A DNA stretch of 18,781 nt from Planctomycetes bacterium UBA4800 (GCA_002402755.1 DHGK01000225.1:1-18781), one strand, 5' to 3'; counted from the first letter of the stretch, positions 1-6,254 are shown. Notes: generated from the sequence alone by a model not told the origin. Program-made: numbers and translations.

Positions 1-1
1 C

Positions 2-685
2 GGGGTGAATGCGGACATCGTGCGTCACGCCGCCCAGACAGCGTTGGCGAGTTGGAGCGATTCGTCGGTTGACGTAGGGCCCGACCCCGGCGACGCGCGG
101 ATCGTGATCGGGCATCTTCCTGCGTTGGCCTGCGACCGGGTGACGGTCGCGGACGAAGTCCTACCGACACCCTTCAGCTTCAGTAACGGATCGAGTGGCC
201 AGTGCCTGCTCAAGGACTTCCGCTCCTGCGCAGAGCGTTGCACCCCGGAACGCCTCCTCGCTACGCTTACCGAGGGCGAAGGACGACTGGTCCCGGGATC
301 TACAGGGCTCAACTGGGACCCGGCGGACCAACGATCCTATGCACTGCATTGGTACAATCCTGAGGACAAGAAACACAACCCGAGACCAACCGATCCAGCA
401 GCCAATGCCCTTGGTTACGTGGGGCTTGCATTACTGCCTGCTGTGCCATTCGGACGCAGACTGACAGCTGTGGGGTGGGGAACCAACGCAGCCTGGACGT
501 GGCCGATCTGGGAGCCGGCCCTGGCACTCCCTGTGGTCACAAGTCTCCTGGCCTACGAAGCGCTGCAGTCGCAACGGCCGGACCGTGGGAGTTTATGGGC
601 CATCGGAGTCCGAGAAGTACGACGAGCCGTGCGGATCAACCCGACGGGGAAGCGTTACTTCTTCGCGCCTTCGGTGCCTGTATAG
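2..685 (+). CDS. C-terminal part of a protein resembling type I-G (I-U) CRISPR-associated proteins
   Basis: The frame is open to the left window edge and stops with TAG at 683-685, so this is probably the C-terminal ~228 residues of a longer protein; the GTG at 5 may be only an internal codon. Visible features are a GSSGQ...LLKDF segment, a WDPADQRSYALHW motif, then ANALGYVGLALLPAVPFGRRL and a WTWPIWEPALAL stretch. This order (SGQ-FL block, GWDP..R.YAL..DP, small-residue ANxLA helix, LP..P..R.L.T.GW, TWPIW, SLL) matches what I remember of proteins encoded with type I-G/I-U CRISPR-Cas loci, annotated as Cas3-extension or Cas8-like. I cannot tell which subfamily. No other cas gene or repeat array lies in the window, so partners, if any, must be upstream. 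Its neighbour is a phage-type immunity gene, which fits a defence or accessory context. The reading frame is well supported; the function is tentative. Confidence 0.5.
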   Translation, partial: GVNADIVRHAAQTALASWSDSSVDVGPDPGDARIVIGHLPALACDRVTVADEVLPTPFSFSNGSSGQCLLKDFRSCAERCTPERLLATLTEGEGRLVPGSTGLNWDPADQRSYALHWYNPEDKKHNPRPTDPAANALGYVGLALLPAVPFGRRLTAVGWGTNAAWTWPIWEPALALPVVTSLLAYEALQSQRPDRGSLWAIGVREVRRAVRINPTGKRYFFAPSVPV

Positions 686-829
686 CGTCGAGGCCTCAGA
701 TATCGTGTAAACGACGTTGCTTAGCCGCTACTGCAACGACGAACGCTTGTGCTTACGGTCCATTGCTGCGTGGACGACACGGACACGCCGCAGGCCATAG
801 GGCGCATCGAAGCGCAAAGGAGAGGGCTA

Positions 830-1033
830 ATGTATGGCCTGGTCGTTGTGCTTGTGGTAGCGGTGATGATCACGTTTGCGTATCTGTTGCCGACGGTCAT
901 CGCATGGGCGCGGGAACATCCGAGCGGGATATCCATCGCGGTTATAGACGCATTCCTTGGATGGACGCTCATCGGCTATGTCATAGCGCTCGCGTGGTCG
1001 ATGAGCGCAATCAGGCTTGAGGATTGGAGGTAG
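830..1033 (+). CDS. superinfection immunity family protein (T4 Imm-like), 67 aa
   Basis: A 67-residue, almost entirely hydrophobic protein with two predicted transmembrane helices (about residues 3-24 and 36-56). The central signature LLPTVIAWAREHPSGISIAV followed by FLGWTLIGYVIALAWSM is the hallmark of the superinfection immunity family (Imm_superinfect), which includes T4 Imm. Known members sit in the inner membrane and block DNA entry by related phages; many are carried by bacterial chromosomes or plasmids with no tested role. The ATG at 830 was chosen because GGAG at 819-822 is well spaced (7 nt) and the hydrophobic domain starts immediately; the frame is open to about 749 but without a better start. 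The stop at 1033 is 2 nt before the next gene's ATG, so the two are probably co-transcribed. The family call is strong; a phage-exclusion role is inference. Confidence 0.82.
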   Translation: MYGLVVVLVVAVMITFAYLLPTVIAWAREHPSGISIAVIDAFLGWTLIGYVIALAWSMSAIRLEDWR

Positions 1034-1800
1034 CTATGCGTAAGTTGCTTTGCGGGTTCGTGTTGTGTGCCGCGTGCGGGTGCCGTATTTACTCGCAGCC
1101 GATTCAGTCTGCGTATCAGTGGAACGATCAGCAGTCCGATGGGACATGGGTGTCGCGCACGGTGTGCGTCGGTATGACGTGTTCACAAGTCGTGGACATG
1201 CTCGGCGTGCCCGTGTGGTCTGCACGCGGGCACAGCTGCCGACTGTACCACGAGTTCAACGGCATTTGGCCTGGGCTCTGGACGAGCGAGCTTGCCTTTC
1301 AGCGCGGCGATGATCTGCTGGTCGTGTGGGCTGAGGCTGGGGAGATTATCGCTGTAGGAGTGCGAGTGGCTCGGCCCAAAGACGTCTGACGACAGGTCAC
1401 GCATTCACGGTGACCGCGCGCGCGTGGTGGGTGAGCGCAATCAGGCGTGAGGATCGGAGGTGGCTATGCGTGCATTGATTTGTGGACTCGTGTGGTGTGC
1501 CGCGTGCGGCTGCGCACTATATCCGCGTCGGCCGCTTTTGCGGGCATAGCAGTGGGCCGGACGGAAGGTACGACCAGTGCATGGTGTCCGTTGACATGAC
1601 GTGCTCTGAGGTCGTGGCGCTGCTTGGCGCGCCTACGTGGTCCGCGCGCGGGCATAGCTGCCGACTCGATCATGAGTTCAACGGGAGCTGGCCGGGGATG
1701 GCGGGGACAGAGCTTGCGTCTCGTCAGGGCAGCGAAAGGACTGTCGTGTGGGGCGAGGACGGCGGCGTCCTTGATGACGTGCGGTTTCTCTATGCTCCCG
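991..1800 (+). repeat. tandem duplication, two diverged ~400-bp units offset by 430 bp
   Basis: The segment beginning CGCGTGGT at 991 recurs at 1421 with the same order of features: the last ~14 codons of the immunity gene (AGCGCAATCAGGC is identical in both), the GGAGG ribosome binding site, the lipoprotein ATG (1036 and 1466), the CGCGTGCGG signal-peptide region and the GGGCA/CACAGCTGCCGACT region coding for the RGHSCRL motif. The immunity gene's TAG stop has become TGG in the second unit. Homology fades near 1800. The units are clearly paralogous but well diverged, so the duplication is not recent. Confidence 0.8.
1036..1389 (+). CDS. small lipoprotein with BamE/SmpA-like domain, 117 aa
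   Basis: The start ATG at 1036 has GGAGG at 1026-1030 and sits 2 nt after the immunity gene's stop. The protein begins MRKLLCGFVLCAACGC, a short charged N-terminus, hydrophobic core and lipobox-like cysteine, so it is likely a lipoprotein. The mature part contains VCVGMTCSQVVDMLGVPVW, resembling the GMT..eV...lG.P start of the BamE/SmpA/OmlA fold, then WSARGHSCRLYHEFNG and a final VVWAEAGEIIAVGV strand. Cysteines in MTCS and HSCR are conserved in the neighbouring duplicate and may form a disulphide. I do not recognise a specific family. Placement directly behind a superinfection immunity gene suggests an envelope protein working with it, but this rests on context only. Confidence 0.7.
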   Translation: MRKLLCGFVLCAACGCRIYSQPIQSAYQWNDQQSDGTWVSRTVCVGMTCSQVVDMLGVPVWSARGHSCRLYHEFNGIWPGLWTSELAFQRGDDLLVVWAEAGEIIAVGVRVARPKDV

Positions 1801-1901
1801 GCGTGTCACACCCGATAGGGGCGCAACGCCTTTGCGATTCGCGGGGGTTCAGCGCCTCAAAGACGTCGAGGGTGTCGCGCAGAAGACAACGGGACAGGTA
1901 A
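1466..1901 (+). pseudogene. frameshifted duplicate of the BamE-like lipoprotein gene
   Basis: ATG at 1466 starts MRALICGLVWCAACGCALY, clearly matching the lipoprotein signal of the 1036 gene, but this frame hits TAG at 1547 after 27 codons. Homology continues in the +1 frame from about 1560: MTCSEVVALLGAPTWSARGH, then SCRLDHEFNGSWPG, against MTCSQVV...WSARGHSCRLYHEFNG in copy one. Aligning the two copies around GCG..CAGTGG shows 4 extra bases in this copy near 1541-1548, which explains the shift. The +1 frame runs to TAA at 1899-1901, well past the stop expected from copy one, so the C-terminus is also altered. Either a broken gene or, less likely, a shorter expressed ORF starting downstream. 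The conserved motif block suggests it decayed fairly recently or that part of it is still under selection. Confidence 0.7.
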
Positions 1902-2040
1902 GCGGAAGCGTTGCCGCCGACGGTCGAGACCCCTCCCTGAGCGGTAAAGCGCCTGTCATTCGGCAGCCCACGAGAGGGTCGGGAAGACAAAACGATGACA
2001 AAACGCGCATTTTAATCCGGCCTCGCGGATCTCGGGGAGC

Positions 2041-2074
2041 AAAGAAAAAAGGCCGCAACTCTTGTCACGGCCTT
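2041..2074 (-). terminator. rho-independent terminator downstream of tRNA-Thr
   Basis: On the minus strand the sequence gives AAGGCCG, a 12-nt loop, CGGCCTT, then a T-rich tract (the complement of AAAGAAAAAA at 2041-2050). The stem is a perfect 7 bp (2049-2055 with 2068-2074). It lies 10 nt past the tRNA 3' CCA and would end the tRNA-Thr transcript, and any read-through from xerC, before the accessory region. Confidence 0.85.
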
Positions 2075-2083
2075 GGTTTATGC

Positions 2084-2158
2084 TGGAGCCGGCTCGGGGA
2101 TTTGAACCCTGGGCCTGCGCATTACGAATGCGCTGCTCTACCGCTGAGCTAAGCCGGC
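2084..2158 (-). tRNA. tRNA-Thr (anticodon CGU)
   Basis: A full cloverleaf can be read on the minus strand: acceptor GCCGGCT pairs perfectly with AGCCGGC, D-arm GCTC..GAGC, anticodon arm GCGCA-TTCGTAA-TGCGC with anticodon CGT, T-loop TTCAAAT, discriminator T and an encoded CCA. The anticodon arm is identical to the one I remember for E. coli tRNA-Thr(CGU). The T-stem has one apparent A50-C64 mismatch; all other stem pairs hold. It is flanked by its own promoter and terminator. The 3' end faces the low-GC accessory region, the usual side for island integration. Confidence 0.95.
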
Positions 2159-2168
2159 GCGTCCACCA

Positions 2169-2196
2169 ATACTACCGGTTCGCGACTTGCTGTCAA
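2169..2196 (-). promoter_or_regulatory. sigma70-type promoter for tRNA-Thr
   Basis: On the minus strand TTGACA (2191-2196) is followed after 16 nt by TAGTAT (2169-2174). The -35 is a perfect consensus. The predicted start, near 2162, is a few bases before the mature tRNA 5' end at 2158. The promoter lies between the xerC stop and the tRNA, so the tRNA is transcribed independently. Confidence 0.75.
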
Positions 2197-2213
2197 TGCC
2201 GGGGTTCGGGCGC

Positions 2214-3185
2214 TCACTCCTCGCCGTTCGTTCCCACGGCCACGGGTTCGGGCAGGGCCTCGACGGGCGCCGGCGCCGAGTCGGCCGGGGCCTCGTTCTG
2301 GCGCGGATGCGCCTCGTCGTAGGCGTTCTTGATCGCCCGTGTCGTCAGATGCGCGTACACCTGCGTGGTCGACAGGTGCTTGTGGCCGAGCAGTTCCTGG
2401 ACGAGCCGGAGGTTGGCGCCGCGGTTCAGAAGATGCGTCGCGAAGCTGTGGCGCAGGGTGTGCGGCGAGGTCTTGGCGTTGAGCCCCGTCGCCTTGATGT
2501 ACTTGTCCATGATCTTGCGGATGCTGCGCGAGGAGAGGCGCTGCCCGAAACGATTGAGGAAGAGCGGCGACTCGGGCAGGTTCGCCTGCGCCTGGTCGGC
2601 GAGCACCGCGGTGCGGATGTCGAGGTAGTCCTGGATCGCGCGCAGGGCGAAGCTGCCGATCGGGATCACGCGCTCGCGCCGGCCCTTGCCGCGCGCGCGG
2701 ATGACCTCGCTCGTCGGGTCGACGTCGGCGAGGTTGAGGCCGGTGAGCTCGCTCACGCGCAGCCCCGTGCTGTAGAGCGTCTCGAGGATCGCGCGGTCGC
2801 GCGTGGCCTGGAAGCCCGCGCCCTGGGGAGCGTTGAGCAGCTTCTCGACCTCGCCGACCTCCAGGTAGTGGGGGAGGCGCTTGTCGACCTTCGGCGTCCT
2901 GATCTCCGCGATCGGGTTCTGCTCGACGTAGCCCTTGCGGATCAGGAACTTGAAGAAGCTCCGGATCGTCGCCAGCTTGCGCACGATCGTCGTCTTCTCG
3001 TAGGCGTGCTCGCTCAGGTGGGCCAGGTACTGCCGGATCGTGGCGTTGCTCACCCTGGACGCGTCGAAGGGACCCTCGCCGCTCACGTGCTTGACGAACT
3101 GCTCCAGGTCCTTCTGGTAGGCACGGATCGTCTCCGGCGACATGTTGCGCTCGTACCGCAGATAATCAACAAACAGCTGCTGCAT
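2214..3185 (-). CDS. xerC: tyrosine recombinase XerC
   Basis: A 323-aa site-specific recombinase. Residues 1-90 form the SAM-like core-binding domain (YLRYERNMSPETIRAYQKDL) and residues 105-290 the catalytic domain. All active-site residues are present: R143 in TGLRVSEL, K167 in RGKGRRERV, H242 and R245 in HTLRHSFATHLL, H268 in LLGHKHLSTTQVY and nucleophile Y277. The ending AYDEAHPR is typical of XerC rather than XerD. A further ~25-residue acidic, Pro/Ala-rich tail extends beyond the usual ~300 aa. ATG at 3185 is chosen over the in-frame TTG at 3191 because GGAGGG (3192-3197) sits 6 nt before it. It acts with XerD in the cytoplasm to resolve chromosome dimers at dif. It appears to be the last protein gene of a minus-strand group with acpS, and lies upstream of tRNA-Thr rather than at its 3' side, so it is probably chromosomal and not an island integrase. 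Confidence 0.93.
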   Translation of the reverse strand: MQQLFVDYLRYERNMSPETIRAYQKDLEQFVKHVSGEGPFDASRVSNATIRQYLAHLSEHAYEKTTIVRKLATIRSFFKFLIRKGYVEQNPIAEIRTPKVDKRLPHYLEVGEVEKLLNAPQGAGFQATRDRAILETLYSTGLRVSELTGLNLADVDPTSEVIRARGKGRRERVIPIGSFALRAIQDYLDIRTAVLADQAQANLPESPLFLNRFGQRLSSRSIRKIMDKYIKATGLNAKTSPHTLRHSFATHLLNRGANLRLVQELLGHKHLSTTQVYAHLTTRAIKNAYDEAHPRQNEAPADSAPAPVEALPEPVAVGTNGEE

Positions 3186-3224
3186 GATCAACCCTCCGCG
3201 TCGCCGCGGAGCCCCCAGGCCCTC

Positions 3225-3428
3225 TCACAACCCTCGAAGCGCTCTCGCGAGCATCTCCTCTATCACTTCCAGCGCCTCGTGGGCGCTCAACCGCGTGTCC
3301 TCGTCGTCCGCGCAATCCAGGAGCGCGCGGTACATGTCGCCCGGCGCCCGTTCCGAGTACAGGAAGCAGTACTCGTTTCCCCCCTTCACGATAAACAAGC
3401 TCTCGGTCGCACTCATGTGATCGGTCAT
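3225..3428 (-). CDS. small conserved-looking protein of unknown function, 67 aa
   Basis: A 67-residue ORF 39 nt upstream of xerC and in the same direction. It contains FIVKGGNEYCFLYSERAPG, then an acidic segment LLDCADDEDTRLSAHEALEV and a basic end. The pattern reads as a small alpha/beta protein; there is no signal peptide or TM segment. I do not recognise a named family, though it faintly recalls short planctomycete proteins with a GGNxYCF motif. Two starts are possible, ATG at 3428 and ATG at 3416; neither has a strong ribosome binding site, so the upstream one is used. Support comes from its position between acpS and xerC with no other plausible gene in the space, and from its normal protein-like composition compared with the Arg/Ala/Pro-rich shadow frames around it. 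Confidence 0.6.
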   Translation of the reverse strand: MTDHMSATESLFIVKGGNEYCFLYSERAPGDMYRALLDCADDEDTRLSAHEALEVIEEMLARALRGL

Positions 3429-3602
3429 TCTCGGACTTCTTCTGAAGCTTCTCCGGAACGAGCGGCGGCCTTCCGCGGCTCCCGTACCTGATGGATCGGA
3501 TGGACGGGCGGCGGGCTTGAGAGATTATCGGGCTTTTTGCGGGGCTCCGGCGCGGCGGGCGCCGCCGGCGGAACGGCGCACGGCGACGCGGGCGCGGGCC
3601 GG

Positions 3603-3989
3603 CTACTCCCCGATGCCGACGGCCTGCGCCACGGCGTGCGAGTCGCAGTGCGAGATCGATACCAGGACGCGCGTCACGCCGAGCGACGCGGCGCGCCGGG
3701 CGGCGGGCCCGCGCAGCTCGCAGTACGGCTCCCCGGAGTCCCTGGCGCGGATCTCGATCGACGCGAGCGGCACGCCGGCGAAGAGCCCGCAGCCGAGCAC
3801 CTTGAGCACGGCTTCCTTGGCGGCGAAGCGTCCGGCCAGGTAGGGGCCGGGGTCGCGGCGCACGGCGGCGCCCTCGCGCTCCCGCTCGCCGTAGACTCGC
3901 GCCAGGAAACGCGGTCCGAAGCGCGCGAAGACGTCGCGGACGCGCGCGATCTCGATGATGTCGACGCCGCAGGCGATCACTCGGCTCAT
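3603..3989 (-). CDS. acpS: holo-[acyl-carrier-protein] synthase
   Basis: A 128-aa protein, the normal length for the AcpS family. It transfers the 4'-phosphopantetheine arm of CoA to a serine of acyl carrier protein, activating it for fatty acid synthesis in the cytoplasm. The N-terminal CGVDIIEIARV holds metal ligand D10; FAAKEAVLKVLG (residues 55-66) holds E59; and VLVSISHCDSHAVAQAV near the C-terminus matches the family's SISH block. ATG at 3989 was chosen because the family motif begins 7 residues later; no strong Shine-Dalgarno is visible in front of it. The frame is open upstream, but that extension is Arg/Ala/Pro-rich shadow sequence. It is the first gene of the minus-strand acpS, small ORF, xerC group; 174 nt separate it from the small ORF. 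Confidence 0.92.
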   Translation of the reverse strand: MSRVIACGVDIIEIARVRDVFARFGPRFLARVYGEREREGAAVRRDPGPYLAGRFAAKEAVLKVLGCGLFAGVPLASIEIRARDSGEPYCELRGPAARRAASLGVTRVLVSISHCDSHAVAQAVGIGE

Positions 3990-4073
3990 GGTTGCACCGA
4001 TGGACTCCGTTCCGGACGAGCGGCGCCGCGGGGCGCGGGGGGCGCGCGCGGCCGCCGCCGCGGAACGGGTACC

Positions 4074-4102
4074 AGGATACGCGGGCGCACGGGGGCGGGC
4101 AA
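4074..4102 (-). promoter_or_regulatory. candidate promoter for acpS, divergent
   Basis: On the minus strand TTGCCC (4097-4102), 17 nt, TATCCT (4074-4079), with a start expected near 4067 and a leader of about 78 nt before acpS. The boxes match the consensus less well than the opposing promoter 30 bp away. It lies in the 311-nt space between acpS and the TPR gene, which otherwise holds only GC-rich leader sequence. Confidence 0.45.
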
Positions 4103-4131
4103 GGGCCGCGGGGTCGCGGCCGCCGCGCTGC

Positions 4132-4160
4132 TTGACACCGATCCGCCGTGCGGCTACAAT
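4132..4160 (+). promoter_or_regulatory. strong sigma70-type promoter for the TPR/alpha-CTD gene and ruvA
   Basis: TTGACA (4132-4137), a 17-nt spacer and TACAAT (4155-4160) form a near-perfect housekeeping promoter. Transcription should begin near 4167, giving a leader of about 134 nt before the TTG start at 4301. The leader is very GC-rich and includes a small AATGC...GCATT hairpin (4192-4208). Confidence 0.85.
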
Positions 4161-4300
4161 CCTCCGATTGCGTCCGAGCCGCGCGCAAGGGAATGCGCGG
4201 CAGGCATTCACCCGCGTGCGCGCAGGGCGGTCGCACTCCGCCGCGGGCGGCCGCCGCGCCGTCCCCGGCGGCAGCAACCCTCGCAGAGGAGGAAGCGGTT

Positions 4301-5656
4301 TTGGCAGAGCACACCGAACTGAAGTCGCTGCGTGACACCGTGGTGCAGGATGACTGCGCCGAGGGGACGTTCTCCTCGATCCGGGAGCGCGTGTTCTCCT
4401 CGGTGGCGGGCATGGACGAGCTGCGCGAGCTCCTGCGCACCTGGGAGGACGCGAAGGTCGCCGACGCGTTCCGCCGCAAGACCGATGCGCAGGTCGTGCT
4501 CGGCTACCTGCACTACCTGAACGGCGAGCTGGAGCGCGCCGAGGAGGTGCTGCGGCACGTCAAGAGCCACCCCTGGGGCGGCTACTGGCTCGCGCGCGTG
4601 CTCTTCGACATGACGCGGCGGCGGGACGCGTGCGGGGTCGCGCGCGAGTTGCACGAGCATCACCCCGACTCCGCGGAGATCGCGTGGCTGCTCGCCGACA
4701 TGCAACTGCATGCGGGCGCCGAGGACAAGGCCGCGGCGCTGATCGCCTCCCTGCAGTCCAAGGCCGGCGAGTCGAGCCGCGGGTGGTTCTTCACGGGGCT
4801 GCTGGCCGAGAAGCGGGGCGAGTACGATGCCGCGTTCGAGGCCTACGAGAAGGCGGTCGCGCTGGATGGCACCAACGTGCGCGCGCTCTTCCAGCTCGGG
4901 TACCTGGGGTCGCGCTACAGCGAGGACGCCGAGGAGGCGATCGCGTACTACGAGGCCTGCGTCGCGCAGGTGCCCTGCCACGTGAACGCGCTGATCAACC
5001 TCGGCCTGGCCTTCGAGGACGCGGGGAAGTACGAGGAGGCGATCCAGTGCTTCAGCGCCGTGCTGCGCTTCTATCCCACGCATCCGCGCGCCAAGCTCTA
5101 CCTGGGCGATGCGAAGGCCTCGACCACGATGTGCTACGACCGCGAGCGCGAGAAGGAGCTCTCGCAGCAGAACCAGGTTCTCAGGTTGTCGATCTCGGAA
5201 TTCGAGCTCTCGGTGCGCAGCCGCAACTGCCTGGCGAAGATGAACATCGAGACGCTGGGCGATCTGATCATGAAGACGCGCAGCGAGCTCCTGGCGTACA
5301 AGAACTTCGGCGAGACGTCGCTCGCCGAGATCGAGGAGATCCTCCAGCAGAAGGGCCTGAGCCTCGGGCAGGGCGCGGCCGAGGAGGGGGAGGGGCCGCC
5401 GCCGCTCTTCGCCGAGGAGCAGCCGCCCGCGGAGGTCGAGCCGGGCGTGGATCCCGAGATGCTCAACCGCCCGATCGAATCGCTCAACCTGTCGATCAGG
5501 AGCCGCCGCTGCATGGAGCGCCTCAAGCTCAAGACGCTGCGGGAGCTGGTCGCCAAGAGCGAGATCGAGCTCATGTCCGCAAAGAACTTCGGCGTGACGT
5601 CGCTCAACGAGGTCAAGGCCAAGCTTTCGGAGATAGGTCTCGGGCTGCGCACCTGA
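4301..5656 (+). CDS. TPR protein with two C-terminal RNA polymerase alpha-CTD-like domains
   Basis: A 451-aa cytoplasmic protein. Residues ~60-275 are tetratricopeptide repeats (for example GEYDAAFEAYEKAVALDGTN and GKYEEAIQCFSAVLRFYPTH). Residues ~293-356 align closely with the E. coli RpoA C-terminal domain: FELSVRSRNCLAKMNIETLG then NFGETSLAEI and GLSLGQ. After a 30-residue acidic Pro/Glu linker, residues ~389-449 form a second copy (LNLSIRSRRCM, NFGVTSLNEV, IGLGLR). Counterparts of alpha-CTD DNA-contact residues R265, N268, C269, G296, S299 and E302 are kept in copy one (R306, N309, C310, G337, S340, E343) and mostly in copy two. The TTG start at 4301 is chosen for AGGAGG at 4287-4292 (8 nt spacing); an in-frame ATG at 4193 would add a low-complexity extension and lacks a spaced ribosome site. 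I remember this architecture from planctomycetes; its role is not established, and a link to transcription is inference. ruvA follows after 13 nt. Confidence 0.85.
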   Translation: MAEHTELKSLRDTVVQDDCAEGTFSSIRERVFSSVAGMDELRELLRTWEDAKVADAFRRKTDAQVVLGYLHYLNGELERAEEVLRHVKSHPWGGYWLARVLFDMTRRRDACGVARELHEHHPDSAEIAWLLADMQLHAGAEDKAAALIASLQSKAGESSRGWFFTGLLAEKRGEYDAAFEAYEKAVALDGTNVRALFQLGYLGSRYSEDAEEAIAYYEACVAQVPCHVNALINLGLAFEDAGKYEEAIQCFSAVLRFYPTHPRAKLYLGDAKASTTMCYDREREKELSQQNQVLRLSISEFELSVRSRNCLAKMNIETLGDLIMKTRSELLAYKNFGETSLAEIEEILQQKGLSLGQGAAEEGEGPPPLFAEEQPPAEVEPGVDPEMLNRPIESLNLSIRSRRCMERLKLKTLRELVAKSEIELMSAKNFGVTSLNEVKAKLSEIGLGLRT

Positions 5657-5669
5657 GGCGCGCGCTCGC

Positions 5670-6254
5670 ATGTACCACCACGTCCGCGGCACGCTCGTCG
5701 CCGTCACGCCCAGCACGGCCGTCGTCGAGGCGGGGGGCCTCGGGTTCCAGGTCGAGATTCCCTTCCCGGTCGTCAAGGAGCTCGATCCGCGCATCGGGAG
5801 CGAGGTCTTCCTGTACGTCGTGCCGTACTTCCGGGAGGACACCCAGCGCATGTTCGGCTTCCTGTCCGAGACCGATCGAGATTATTTCGAGTTAATTATG
5901 AGCGTCAGGGGGCTCGGCCCCGCGCACGCGCTGGCGCTGCTCTCCGGGCTCTCGGCGGCGGAGATCCACGGCGCCATCGCCAAGGAGAAGCCCGAGATCC
6001 TGCGCCAGGTCCGGGGCATCGGCGCCAAGACGGCCGAACGCATCGTCATGGAACTGCGCGAAAAACTGCCGTTTCCGCCGCCCGGCGCGGAGGAGACGGC
6101 GATGGGCGACGAGACCGAGACGGCCAGGCTCGCGCTCCAGGGGATAGGCTACAGCCGGCAGGAGTCCGTGGCCGCGGTGAAGAAGGCCCTCGATGCCCTC
6201 CCGGGAGCCGGCGCGGCGGAGTGGATCAAGCACGCCCTGCGCACGCGGCCCTGA
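5670..6254 (+). CDS. ruvA: Holliday junction branch migration protein RuvA
   Basis: A 194-aa protein, the normal RuvA length. Domain I (residues 1-65) is the OB fold and contains the acidic pin in REDTQRMFGF (E56, D57). Domain II carries two helix-hairpin-helix motifs, VRGLGPAHALALL and VRGIGAKTAERIVMEL, that bind the four-way junction. Domain III (about 148-194, TARLALQGIGYSRQES) contacts RuvB. RuvA tetramers bind Holliday junctions and recruit the RuvB motor during recombinational repair. Neither ruvB nor ruvC is adjacent here. The start ATG at 5670 is 13 nt after the TPR gene's stop; only a weak TGAGG lies upstream, so translation may depend on the preceding gene. Confidence 0.95.
   Translation: MYHHVRGTLVAVTPSTAVVEAGGLGFQVEIPFPVVKELDPRIGSEVFLYVVPYFREDTQRMFGFLSETDRDYFELIMSVRGLGPAHALALLSGLSAAEIHGAIAKEKPEILRQVRGIGAKTAERIVMELREKLPFPPPGAEETAMGDETETARLALQGIGYSRQESVAAVKKALDALPGAGAAEWIKHALRTRP

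Noticed and set aside
686..829. CRISPR array or leader next to the type I-G-like gene
   Set aside because: No regularly spaced repeats are visible here or elsewhere in the window; only a short CGTTGC...GCAACG inverted repeat is seen.
475..1020. Plus-strand frame of 181 codons between the CRISPR-like gene and the lipoprotein
   Set aside because: It overlaps two better-supported genes in other frames and has no plausible ribosome site or domain.
1530..1570. Programmed frameshift joining the two halves of the second lipoprotein copy
   Set aside because: The shift comes from 4 extra bases relative to copy one, and no recognised slippery site with a stop context (such as CTTTGA) is present; decay is simpler.
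2214..3185. The tyrosine recombinase as the island's integrase
   Set aside because: It lies upstream of the tRNA, in an operon-like group with acpS, and has a XerC-type sequence, so it is more likely the chromosomal dimer-resolution enzyme.
2187..3491. Plus-strand frame of 434 codons opposite xerC
   Set aside because: Antisense shadow of a clear tyrosine recombinase with all catalytic residues.
4208..5851. Minus-strand frame of 547 codons opposite the TPR gene
   Set aside because: Antisense to TPR and alpha-CTD domains; no recognisable motif.
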